From CAYOWK01 sp964407665 (GTDB taxonomy: Bacteria; Pseudomonadota; Alphaproteobacteria; Caulobacterales; Hyphomonadaceae): DNA of 57,775 nucleotides. Below, one piece after another: positions 15,193 to 22,948 of this stretch. How positions within the stretch are numbered: position 1 is the first letter of the stretch; each line of letters begins with the position of its first letter. The stretch is from NCBI GenBank assembly GCA_964407665.1, contig CAYOWK010000026.1, forward strand, positions 1 to 57,775. The letters are read 5' to 3'. The notes beneath the pieces are model-generated. The model was not told the DNA's origin. It worked only from the letters and a program-made list of their open reading frames with translations, and did not search any database. A program made the position numbers and the translations under genes.

Positions 15193-16233
15193 ATGTTCGA
15201 CAGTCCGGCCTTTGCGGGCCATGAATCCGTCCACCACTTCCACGACGAGAAGACGGGTCTTCGCGCCATCATCGCCATCCACTCGACGGCTCGCGGGCCT
15301 GCGGGCGGCGGCTGCCGGATGTGGAACTACGAGACCTCCGAACAGGCGCTGACCGATGCCCTGCGGCTCTCCGAGGGCATGAGCTACAAGAACGTCATGG
15401 CGGACCTGCCGCTCGGCGGCGGCAAGGCGGTCCTGTGGGGCGATTCCCGGACCCAGAAGTCGCCGGAGCTGTTCCGGGCGCTCGGCCGGGCGATTGCGAG
15501 CCTGGGCGGCCGCTACTGGACAGCCGAGGACGTCGGCGTCTCGCCCGCGGACATGGCGTATGTGGCCGAGGAAACCCGCTATGTGGCGGGTCTCGACACC
15601 GGCAAGGCCGCCAGCGGCGATCCCTCTCCGTTGACTGCGCTGGGCGTGTACCTTGGCATCAGGGCTGCCGCCGCGCGTGCGTTCGGGACGGACGACCTGT
15701 CAGGCAAGCGCATTGCCGTGCAGGGCGTCGGCCATGTGGGCGGCTATCTCTGCGATCACCTCGCCGCCGCCGGCGCCGAGCTCCTGATCGCCGACGTGAA
15801 TCCGGACGCGCTGACCGCCGTTTCGGCCCGGACCGGCGCCCGCATTGTCGATCCCGCGACCATCTACGACCAGGACGTCGACATCTTCTCACCCAATGCG
15901 CTGGGCGCGATCATCAACCCCGGCACCATCGATCGCCTGAAGGCCCGTGTCGTCGCAGGCGGCGCAAACAACCAGCTTGCAACGGCGGAGATGGGCGACC
16001 AGCTGACCGCACGCGGCGTCACCTACGCGCCGGACTACATCATCAACGGCGGCGGCATCATCAACGTCGCAGCGGAAATCTCCGGCCACTACGACCCCGC
16101 CTGGGTCGACGCCAAGGTGCGCCGGATTGGCCAGACCGTGGGCGAAGTTCTCGACCAGGCCCTAGCGGAGGGGCGCGCTCCCAACCGGGTGGCGGACGAC
16201 ATCGCGCGTCGCCGGATACGCGAATCCCGGTGA
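15193..16233 (+). CDS. leucine dehydrogenase-type Glu/Leu/Phe/Val dehydrogenase
   Basis: 346 aa. NAD-dependent oxidative deamination of a branched-chain or aromatic amino acid is expected. The N-terminal dimerisation/catalytic domain has GPAGGGCRMW and the catalytic lysines in MSYKNVMADLPLGGGKAVL. The nucleotide-binding domain has the GVGHVGGYL loop. The family glycine-rich PDYIINGGGIINV segment is intact. Length and motifs match leucine/phenylalanine dehydrogenase better than glutamate dehydrogenase; leucine versus phenylalanine cannot be settled. It sits directly downstream of the structured 14.4-15.2 kb region. Confidence 0.92.
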   Translation: MFDSPAFAGHESVHHFHDEKTGLRAIIAIHSTARGPAGGGCRMWNYETSEQALTDALRLSEGMSYKNVMADLPLGGGKAVLWGDSRTQKSPELFRALGRAIASLGGRYWTAEDVGVSPADMAYVAEETRYVAGLDTGKAASGDPSPLTALGVYLGIRAAAARAFGTDDLSGKRIAVQGVGHVGGYLCDHLAAAGAELLIADVNPDALTAVSARTGARIVDPATIYDQDVDIFSPNALGAIINPGTIDRLKARVVAGGANNQLATAEMGDQLTARGVTYAPDYIINGGGIINVAAEISGHYDPAWVDAKVRRIGQTVGEVLDQALAEGRAPNRVADDIARRRIRESR

Positions 16234-16361
16234 CGAACCGGCTGGCGCGATGCACGTTTGTGCACTGCAACGAAGCATCGGCGCCAGGAAGTATGGCCTG
16301 AAGATTGCTGGGACCGGCGTTCGTCGCGAAATGTGGCGCCAATATGGACGTGGTGCGTTCA

Positions 16362-16378
16362 TTAGGATAGCGTTAACC
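16362..16378 (+). promoter_or_regulatory. candidate CtrA box
   Basis: TTAG-N7-TTAACC, one mismatch from the CtrA consensus TTAA-N7-TTAAC. It ends 24 nt before the start of the small gene at 16403. CtrA is the cell-cycle response regulator of this order; binding here is inferred from sequence alone. Confidence 0.4.
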
Positions 16379-16402
16379 GGTCGACAGAGGGCTACAGGTC
16401 TC

Positions 16403-16681
16403 ATGTCCGAAGTAGTGGTCCAGATGAGTGGAGACGAAAGCCGCGATACGTCGCGCCTTTCCGAAGCCCTAGATGCATTCGCCAAGTGGAGTGCTGAATC
16501 TGGCCTTGCTTTCGAGTCGGGTGACGCCCCCGACATCATGATGATGACGGAGTTTGCTGGCGGGGAGATGCGCCGGAAACTGGTGTTCCAGGACCGGGAT
16601 CATGCCGCGCGCTTCCTGATCTTCTGGCGGTCTGGCCGTTCGCGCCAGCAAGTACAGGCCCCGCCGCTCCAGACAATGTAG
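16403..16681 (+). CDS. small hypothetical protein
   Basis: 92 aa from the ATG at 16403; the frame is open to 16250, but the upstream part has no ribosome-binding site and crosses the putative CtrA box. The protein is acidic in its first half and contains an IMMMTEFAGGEMRRKLVFQD segment and an FLIFWRSGRSR segment. I recognise no domain. The close CtrA-like box suggests cell-cycle-linked expression. Confidence 0.6.
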   Translation: MSEVVVQMSGDESRDTSRLSEALDAFAKWSAESGLAFESGDAPDIMMMTEFAGGEMRRKLVFQDRDHAARFLIFWRSGRSRQQVQAPPLQTM

Positions 16682-16780
16682 TCTGTGTTGAAGGTGCTCA
16701 GCATCTGTCTGGCCCGCTCCCCGTATCGCCTTTGACGCAGGGGACTGACGGTTGCGTCGCGCAGCCCTATACACCCCGAC

Positions 16781-17938
16781 ATGAAGGCTGAGGTTTCCGG
16801 CTCTGGACTGCGCATCGCCGTGATCGGCGCCGGCGTGATCGGTCTGGCAAGCGCTCTCGCGCTCGCGCGGGCCGGCGCGCACGTGTGCGTCTTCGAAGCG
16901 GCCGGGCAACCGGGGCTTCGCGCGACTGGCCGCGCCGGCGGAATGCTGGGCGTCACCTACGAAATCGAGGAGCTCGAAAAGGCGGGGGCTCTGGGTCTCG
17001 CGCGCCGGGCGATTGAGCTTTGGCCGGACTTCGCTGCCTCGTTGCAAGGCGGAGCGACGGCGGTCGACCTGAGATTCGGCGGCGCGCTCGCGTGTGCGAC
17101 AACGGAGGCCGAGGAAGCCCGGCTTGAGGCGGTCGTTCAAACGGCGCGGAGCAAAGGTCTGCCAGTTCGCGCCCTCTCGCTGACGGACCTGACCGGGCTT
17201 GAACCAAGCTTGTCCGCCAACACACGTGCTGCCTGGCTCATGGAAGCGGACGGGCAGGTCGACCCGCGCTCACTCACCACGGCGCTCGTGACGGCGCTTG
17301 CCAAAGCTGGCGGGACGATCGTTCCGGACGCGGCTATCGCGAGCGTCCAGGTCGGCGATGGGTTCCGGATCGCCGGCGCGGGCGACTGGGACCGCATTCT
17401 GCTTGCGACCGGAGCCGCCGCGTACCCGGACTTCAGATCGGCTGGCGGCGACCTGATCGAGACCGGCGTTGGCTGCATTGTTCCGGTGAAGGGTCACATG
17501 CTGGCTTTTGAGACCGGGGTCGGCGCGCCACAGCACGTGATACGCTCGGGCGGCCTCTACATCATACCGAAGACCCGATGGACTCTCGTGGGCGCAACAA
17601 GCGAGCCGGGCCTTGCGGACGAGACCGCCGATCCCGACATTCTCTCCAGCCTGTTCGACCGTGCGGTAGACCTGGTTCCGGGACTGGCCGCCGCCCGCAG
17701 GGTCGACGGCTGGGCAGGCGTCCGCCCGGGGACCTCGGACGGCGCGCCCATGATCGGCGAGACCGCCATTGCCGGCGTCCACGCCGCACTGGGCTGCTAC
17801 AGGAACGGCATCCTTCTCGCTCCGGCTGTCGTAGAAGAGGTCGCGTCGTCGATCCTGCACCGCGACGGATTGCCCACGCACGGAAGGTTCAACGTCCGGC
17901 GGTTTGACAAGCGTGTAGCGGCGCCGCAATCGCCGTAA
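16781..17938 (+). CDS. FAD-dependent amino-acid oxidase (DAO/glycine oxidase family)
   Basis: 385 aa. N-terminal FAD-binding Rossmann motif IGAGVIGLASALALARAG, then the DAO-type substrate domain. LMEADGQVDPRSL and a C-terminal RPGTSDGAPMIGE...GCYRNGILLAPA match the ThiO/DadA-like oxidases. Substrates of this group include glycine, sarcosine and D-amino acids. No thiamine genes adjoin it, so a ThiO role is not supported by context. Confidence 0.88.
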   Translation: MKAEVSGSGLRIAVIGAGVIGLASALALARAGAHVCVFEAAGQPGLRATGRAGGMLGVTYEIEELEKAGALGLARRAIELWPDFAASLQGGATAVDLRFGGALACATTEAEEARLEAVVQTARSKGLPVRALSLTDLTGLEPSLSANTRAAWLMEADGQVDPRSLTTALVTALAKAGGTIVPDAAIASVQVGDGFRIAGAGDWDRILLATGAAAYPDFRSAGGDLIETGVGCIVPVKGHMLAFETGVGAPQHVIRSGGLYIIPKTRWTLVGATSEPGLADETADPDILSSLFDRAVDLVPGLAAARRVDGWAGVRPGTSDGAPMIGETAIAGVHAALGCYRNGILLAPAVVEEVASSILHRDGLPTHGRFNVRRFDKRVAAPQSP

Positions 17939-17987
17939 GAGTTTCGTAGCGCCCCGCAATGCGAACGGGGCCCCGGGGAGATGCCTA

Positions 17988-19154
17988 ATGTACCAGATCG
18001 CGCCGATGAACGAGGACCAGCAGGCGATCAAGGACGCTGTCGAGAAGATCTGTCAGCAGTTCGACGCCGAGTACTGGCGCAAGACGGACGAGACGGGCGC
18101 ATGGCCTGAAGCGTTCACCCGCGCGATGGCAGAGGGCGGCTGGCTCGGCATCGCGATGCCGGAAGATGTTGGCGGATCGGGCATGGGCCTGATGGAAGCC
18201 TCGATCATGATGCAGACCGTCGCGCGTTCGGGCGCGGGCTTCACGGGCTGCTCGTCGATCCACCTCAACATCTTCGGCGCTGCGCCGATCGTGAAGTTTG
18301 GCACCACCGAGCAGAAGCAGGAATACCTGCCGAAGATCATCTCGGGCGAGCAGAAGATGTGCTTCGGCGTGACCGAGCCGAACTCCGGCCTCGACACGTC
18401 CAGCCTCGAGACCCGCGCCGAGCGCACCAACACCGGCTACGTCATCAACGGCCGCAAGATCTGGACGACAGGCGCCCAGCGCGCCGACAAGATCATCCTG
18501 ATCGCCCGCACGACCCCGAAGGACCAGGTGGCCAAGCCCTACATGGGACTGTCGCTGTTCTACATGGACATGAAGGGCATCGAGGCGAAGCCGATCCCGA
18601 AAATGGGCCGCAAGGCTGTCGAGTGCAACATGCTGTACTTCGACAACGTCGAGATCCCGAAAGAGGCGCTGATCGGCGAGGAAGGCGCGGGCTTCAAATA
18701 CCTGCTGCAGGGCCTCAACCCCGAGCGCGTGCTGTTTGCCGTTGAGGCCATCGGCCTCGGCTATTGCGCGCTTGAGCGTGCGACGACCTATGCCAAGGAA
18801 CGCGTCGTGTTCGGCCGCCCGATCGGCCAGAACCAGGGCGTGGCGCATCCGCTCGCCAAGTGCTGGGCCGAACTGACCGCCGCCGAGCTGCTGGCCTACA
18901 AGGCCGCCAAACTCTATGACGACGGCCTTGACTGCGGAGCCGAAGCCAACGCAGCGAAGTATCTCGGCGCCGAGTACGGATTCAACGCATGCGAGGCGGC
19001 GGTCCTGGCTCATGGCGGCATGGGCTACGCGAAAGAGTACGACGTCGAGCGCTACATGCGTGAAGCGATGATCGCGCGTATTGCGCCGGTCAGCCGCGAG
19101 ATGATCCTGAACTTCATCGCCGAGCGGGTGCTGGGCCTTCCGAAGAGCTACTAG
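17988..19154 (+). CDS. acyl-CoA dehydrogenase
   Basis: 388 aa; a GGGGAG site precedes the ATG. FAD flavoprotein that introduces the first double bond in acyl-CoA oxidation. Family landmarks: MCFGVTEPNSGLDTS (FAD/substrate loop), NGRKIWTTGAQRAD, VFGRPIGQNQGVAHPLA and the C-terminal AVLAHGGMGYAKEYDVERYMREA. The catalytic glutamate position near YDVERYMREA is intact. Chain-length specificity is unknown. The next gene starts 24 nt later on the same strand. Confidence 0.94.
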   Translation: MYQIAPMNEDQQAIKDAVEKICQQFDAEYWRKTDETGAWPEAFTRAMAEGGWLGIAMPEDVGGSGMGLMEASIMMQTVARSGAGFTGCSSIHLNIFGAAPIVKFGTTEQKQEYLPKIISGEQKMCFGVTEPNSGLDTSSLETRAERTNTGYVINGRKIWTTGAQRADKIILIARTTPKDQVAKPYMGLSLFYMDMKGIEAKPIPKMGRKAVECNMLYFDNVEIPKEALIGEEGAGFKYLLQGLNPERVLFAVEAIGLGYCALERATTYAKERVVFGRPIGQNQGVAHPLAKCWAELTAAELLAYKAAKLYDDGLDCGAEANAAKYLGAEYGFNACEAAVLAHGGMGYAKEYDVERYMREAMIARIAPVSREMILNFIAERVLGLPKSY

Positions 19155-19178
19155 TCGACACGCAAGAGGGCGGATGGA

Positions 19179-19748
19179 ATGGGCGTCGACGCGAAGCTCA
19201 TCCAGCCGCCCTTCGGCGATCTCGACTGGAACCACGAGATGCGGTGGTGGGAGCGCGACGGTTTCGCGCTCCCTTTGTTTTCCGGGGCGACCGTGGAGCT
19301 CTATGTTCCACCCGCGCTGGCCGCGCGCGAGCCTCTCCCTATCCCACAAGTGCTGATCGATGCTGCCGGCGCCATGCTCGCCCTGGGCCCTGAGGCGCTC
19401 GACGAGATTGTCCCTCACGTCTGGCAGACCTATCTCGACGCTATGAAAGCCGGCGCCGGGCATCGGGGCTTTCCAGAGCTGGCCGGCCCCGCCGACGTCT
19501 GGGGCGCCGTGCGCCCCTACACCCTGACGGTCGAACAGTTCGACAACTCAGCCTGGCTGATCTTCGAACTCGACTGCGACTGGGCTCCGGAGGACGGACT
19601 GCAGCTGGTGCTGAAGGGCGGTGCGCGGTGGGTGCGGGTCAGCCCCTATGACGGCCAGCTCACCGATGGGCGCGCCGCCGGGGATCCCTCGCTGGACGCA
19701 TGGATGGCTGATCCCGCAACGAAGCTGCCGATTCGCGTGAGCCTCTGA
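19179..19748 (+). CDS. hypothetical protein, DUF6985-like
   Basis: 189 aa, cytosolic. The pattern DWNHEMRWWERDGFALPLFSGATVELYV at the start and DWAPEDGLQLVLKGGARWVRVSPYDGQL near the end resembles DUF6985 domains, some of which are linked to immunity-type proteins. The assignment is from memory of the pattern and is tentative. It is co-directional with the acyl-CoA dehydrogenase (24-nt gap). Confidence 0.6.
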   Translation: MGVDAKLIQPPFGDLDWNHEMRWWERDGFALPLFSGATVELYVPPALAAREPLPIPQVLIDAAGAMLALGPEALDEIVPHVWQTYLDAMKAGAGHRGFPELAGPADVWGAVRPYTLTVEQFDNSAWLIFELDCDWAPEDGLQLVLKGGARWVRVSPYDGQLTDGRAAGDPSLDAWMADPATKLPIRVSL

Positions 19749-19843
19749 ATTCCTGCGGTTTGGTAATCTCGCGCCCGGGATCGCTTTGCAAAATCCCGCG
19801 TTGTGAATCCCGGAACTACCAAGGGACCAAAGAGGAGATTGCA

Positions 19844-20146
19844 ATGATGAAATCAGTCATGTTTGGCGCTGCCGCTCTCGGCGCGCTCTCGTTCGCCGCG
19901 TGCACGCAAGGCGAAATGGAAGAAGCCGGCGAAGCGGCGGACACCCAGTACGAACAGTCGACAACGGGCCAGACGGATCTGGGCCAGGGTCCGATGGAAG
20001 AGGCCGGCGAACAGGCTGACGAAGCCATTGGCGAGGCCGAAGAAAACGCCAACGAGCTCGGCAACGATATCGAGGACGCGACGAACGACGCCGTGAACGA
20101 CGTCGAGGCCGCTACCGATGGAAACGAGGCGACGAAGCCCGACTGA
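19844..20146 (+). CDS. small acidic lipoprotein
   Basis: 100 aa. AGAGGAGA lies 7 nt before the ATG at 19844. Signal peptide with lipobox FAACT; the mature part is extremely acidic (many Glu, Asp, Asn and Gln) and contains two GPMEEAGE-like segments. It probably forms a helical or disordered periplasmic peptide of the entericidin-like size class. It is followed by a strong bidirectional terminator. Function unknown. Confidence 0.78.
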   Translation: MMKSVMFGAAALGALSFAACTQGEMEEAGEAADTQYEQSTTGQTDLGQGPMEEAGEQADEAIGEAEENANELGNDIEDATNDAVNDVEAATDGNEATKPD

Positions 20147-20169
20147 TCGGGGCACGTAGCTGAAGCATT

Positions 20170-20200
20170 GAAACGGCGCCGGTGAACCGGCGCCGTTTCT
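20170..20200. terminator. strong bidirectional stem-loop
   Basis: Arms 20171-20183 and 20186-20198 are perfectly complementary (AAACGGCGCCGGT). The 3' side reads GTTTCTCATT on plus and the other side supplies GTTTCAATG on minus, so it can end both the small lipoprotein gene and the convergent tannase-family gene. Confidence 0.8.
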
Positions 20201-20208
20201 CATTCAGT

Positions 20209-21681
20209 TTAGCGGCACTCGAACTGCGATGCGCTGCGACCATCGCCTTGGCCGGTGAAGACGGCTTTCTTCGGCCACGCGCAGACTTTCCGGTCGCCGC
20301 CGCCTTTCGAGAAGCCGGCCTTCAGTTCGTCCGGAGCCTTGCCGCCGCCGACCCACTGGTCGAGCGCCGTCAGATAGTCGACCTGGTCCGGGCCCGGTCC
20401 GCCGGAGCAGTGCAGGACGCCCGGCAGCATGAACAGCCGCACGTCGTTGCTGGCGCTGGCGTCAGTCTCCAGAACCTTGCCATGGTAGTCCAGCGACATG
20501 TTTGCGGAGAGGGCGGAGTCTGCCCAGCCGTGGAACATCAGCAGTTTGCCGCCGCTCTTGCGGAAGGCCGAGAGGTCCGGATCGGTCGGGCTCAGGGTGC
20601 TGTGGAAGAACCCGGCCGAGGGGTGCGGCTTCGAAGGATCATAGTTCGCGTACGACCAGTCCTTGTCCTGTGCGATCATGTATCCGAGCAGACCCGTGCT
20701 GAAGCCAAACGCGAGGCTCGGCATGCCTTTTCCGGCCATGTCCTTGCCGCCGACCAGCCAGGGCAGCCAGCCTGCCGGTTCAGCCTCGCCGCCCACCGGG
20801 AAGCCTACGCCATACCCTTTACCCGGGCCGCGATAGATCGTTTCTGCGGCAGCGAGTTCGGGCTTGCTGAGGCAACCGTCCTTGTTGCCGCCCTTGCAGG
20901 CGATGACCTTCGGATCGAACGTGCAGACCTGCGGGTCTGAAACGATGCCGTCGGTCAGACCGTCCTTGGCATCGCACTGGGCGAGCATGGCTTTGCCAAG
21001 AGCGTCGCGGTCCGCCTTGTTGAGCATCGGCGTCGAGAGGTTCTTCGGATCCGGATACATCTTCTGCGTGACGTTCGCGAAGCTGTTCGCAATCCACGTC
21101 AGGTTGAGTGCAGGCGCGCCTGCGATGATCCCGTCGAAATCGTCCGGGTAGCGCTGCGCCGCCATCAGCGCCTGGCGTCCGCCATTCGAGCAGCCTGCGA
21201 AATATGACTTCTCGGGCTGCCGGCCATAGCGCGCGTTGACGGCGGCCTTGGATACCTCGGTGGTGCGATGGATGCCGAGATGCGCGTAGTTGACGATGCG
21301 CTCCATCTCGCCGAGCGCCCAGCTGCCGTCCGCGCCGTTCATCATGGCGTGGCCGGTATCCGTACCGGCGGAAGCGTAACCCTGCAGCAGGGCGCCGTAG
21401 CTGAGCGCCTGGTTGTCGACGCGGCCGGCAAAGCCGCCCTGGCCACCCATCACGAACTTGCCGTTCCAGGCGTCAGGCAGCCAGACAGAGAACTTGATCT
21501 CCTTGCCGATCACGCCAGACAGCTTGCAATGCGGGGCTGGAGTCTTGGCGGGGACAGCATCCGTGATCTGCACATCTGGAAGCTGCAAGCCCTTCAGGCT
21601 TTCGCAGGCGATCTGTGCCTGTGCAGTCCCACACGCAAGCGCAAGCAGGCTGACGGCGGCGGCGTATCGTAACAGTCTCAT
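20209..21681 (-). CDS. tannase/feruloyl esterase family protein
   Basis: About 490 aa from the ATG at 21681, which has GGAGG 7 nt upstream and starts a clear Sec signal peptide (cut after AQA). The frame is open to 21813 but lacks a site there. The fold is an alpha/beta hydrolase with the nucleophile in YFAGCSNGGRQAL. A calcium-loop-like Cys-rich insertion (CDAKDGLTDGIVSDPQVC) and a C-terminal LPGVLHCSGGPG histidine region are typical of tannase/feruloyl esterase. It likely cleaves aromatic esters outside the cytoplasm. Confidence 0.92.
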   Translation of the reverse strand: MRLLRYAAAVSLLALACGTAQAQIACESLKGLQLPDVQITDAVPAKTPAPHCKLSGVIGKEIKFSVWLPDAWNGKFVMGGQGGFAGRVDNQALSYGALLQGYASAGTDTGHAMMNGADGSWALGEMERIVNYAHLGIHRTTEVSKAAVNARYGRQPEKSYFAGCSNGGRQALMAAQRYPDDFDGIIAGAPALNLTWIANSFANVTQKMYPDPKNLSTPMLNKADRDALGKAMLAQCDAKDGLTDGIVSDPQVCTFDPKVIACKGGNKDGCLSKPELAAAETIYRGPGKGYGVGFPVGGEAEPAGWLPWLVGGKDMAGKGMPSLAFGFSTGLLGYMIAQDKDWSYANYDPSKPHPSAGFFHSTLSPTDPDLSAFRKSGGKLLMFHGWADSALSANMSLDYHGKVLETDASASNDVRLFMLPGVLHCSGGPGPDQVDYLTALDQWVGGGKAPDELKAGFSKGGGDRKVCAWPKKAVFTGQGDGRSASQFECR

Positions 21682-21769
21682 GTGGCCCTCCCGAATTTTC
21701 GGTATGCCTGACACGTGACCGCGGGCTTGCCAATTTGCCGTAACGTCAGTTTGCCTGGTAAGCCCGGAC

Positions 21770-22066
21770 TTACTGCTCGTTCCGCCATTTCTCCATCGAA
21801 GCGGAGATAGCAAAGGTCTCGCGGTACTTCGGAGAATCGGAAGGTCGCGGGGCCTTCTGGCTCGTCAGCGCCATGATCTCGGCGAGCTTGTTGTGGGCCG
21901 CTCCCGCCTGACCCGCGCCGATGTAGGCGTGCAGCTCGACCAGCGCGCTGGACAGGAGGTCGTGCGCCCGGATGACGAAGTAGGGCTCGTCGTCGGGGAG
22001 CGTGGGGTAGGGGTCGTACTTCGACGGATTGGCCTTCGATCCAAGGGGAGCGGGTTTGTCGGACAT
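21770..22066 (-). CDS. small hypothetical protein
   Basis: 98 aa. It begins with a Pro/Lys-rich tail, then PYPTLPDDEPYFVIRAHDLLSSALVELH and a helical region. GAGG lies about 8 nt before the ATG. No domain recognised; looks cytosolic. It is divergent from the lytic transglycosylase gene, sharing a region with CtrA-like sequences, and lies upstream of the tannase-family gene. Confidence 0.65.
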   Translation of the reverse strand: MSDKPAPLGSKANPSKYDPYPTLPDDEPYFVIRAHDLLSSALVELHAYIGAGQAGAAHNKLAEIMALTSQKAPRPSDSPKYRETFAISASMEKWRNEQ

Positions 22067-22124
22067 GGTTCGGCCTCACGATTCGTATGCGCAATCATAA
22101 CCGCTTTTCGGCGACGCAGCGCTG

Positions 22125-22141
22125 TTAACGACTCGATAACC
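22125..22141 (+). promoter_or_regulatory. candidate CtrA box
   Basis: TTAA-N7-ATAACC, one mismatch from the CtrA consensus, in the divergent region between the 98-aa gene and the lytic transglycosylase (43 nt before its ATG). A further ATTAAC half-site follows at 22145. Confidence 0.35.
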
Positions 22142-22183
22142 CTGATTAACGACCTTCATCCACCGGTTTCAAAGGCGGCTGCC

Positions 22184-22930
22184 ATGATCGAGTCGGCAGG
22201 TTCATCCAGGGCGCAGGCCCGCACCGTCGCGACGGCGGCGATCCAGTCAGCCTCGACGGCGACGGGCGCGGATTTCCAGTTCCTGCTGAAAACGGCCCAG
22301 CGCGAAAGCGGCTTTAACGCATCCGCCCAGGCGTCGACGTCCAGCGCCCGCGGCCTTTTCCAGTTCACCAGCGGCACGTGGCTGTCGATGGTCGACCGCT
22401 ACGGGGCACAGCACGGGCTGGACGTGACAGGAGCGAGCCGCGAACAGATTCTGGCGCTGCGCGACGATCCGGCCCTGTCCGCCCGCATGGCAGGCGAGCT
22501 GGCGCGTGAGAACGCCGCCGCAATGGCGCGCGATATTGGCCGCCAGCCGACGTCTGGCGAGCTGTACGCGGCGCATTTCCTTGGGCCTGCGGAAGCCTCG
22601 CGCCTGATCCAGGCCGCGCGCACAGGCGGGGAGGTCTCGGCGTCGGCTGTGTTTCCAGCTGCGGCCGCTGCAAACACGCCGGTGTTTGAGGCCAATGGCC
22701 GTGAGCGGACCGTCGCAGAGCTCTATGCCAATCTGACGGGGCATTCGGTCGGGGCTGCAGACCGGGGCGAGATTGCGACCGCCGGGACTGGGGCCATGAA
22801 CGCTGCGCCTGCAGACCATGCGGATGCAGTGCTGGCGGCACGGCTGGGGGTGGCGCAGCTTGCGTCCACGCTCATGACGGCTCTGTTTGATCTGCAATCT
22901 GAGCCCGGGAAGGGCCGCAGCGACGTCTGA
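22184..22930 (+). CDS. lytic transglycosylase (SLT-type) domain protein
   Basis: 248 aa from the ATG at 22184 (AAGGCGG upstream). The N-terminal half is a soluble lytic transglycosylase domain: catalytic Glu in TAQRESGFN, then SSARGLFQFTSGTWL. The C-terminal half is Ala-rich with low complexity. No signal peptide is obvious, so export may be by the flagellar or another non-Sec route; that is inference. It probably cuts peptidoglycan locally, for example for an envelope-spanning machine. A CtrA-like box lies upstream. Confidence 0.85.
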   Translation: MIESAGSSRAQARTVATAAIQSASTATGADFQFLLKTAQRESGFNASAQASTSSARGLFQFTSGTWLSMVDRYGAQHGLDVTGASREQILALRDDPALSARMAGELARENAAAMARDIGRQPTSGELYAAHFLGPAEASRLIQAARTGGEVSASAVFPAAAAANTPVFEANGRERTVAELYANLTGHSVGAADRGEIATAGTGAMNAAPADHADAVLAARLGVAQLASTLMTALFDLQSEPGKGRSDV

Positions 22931-22948
22931 GCGCGTTATGCTGCCCGA

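Noticed and set aside
17985..19463. 492-codon minus-strand frame
   Set aside because: Antisense shadow of the acyl-CoA dehydrogenase; the plus-strand protein has clear family motifs.
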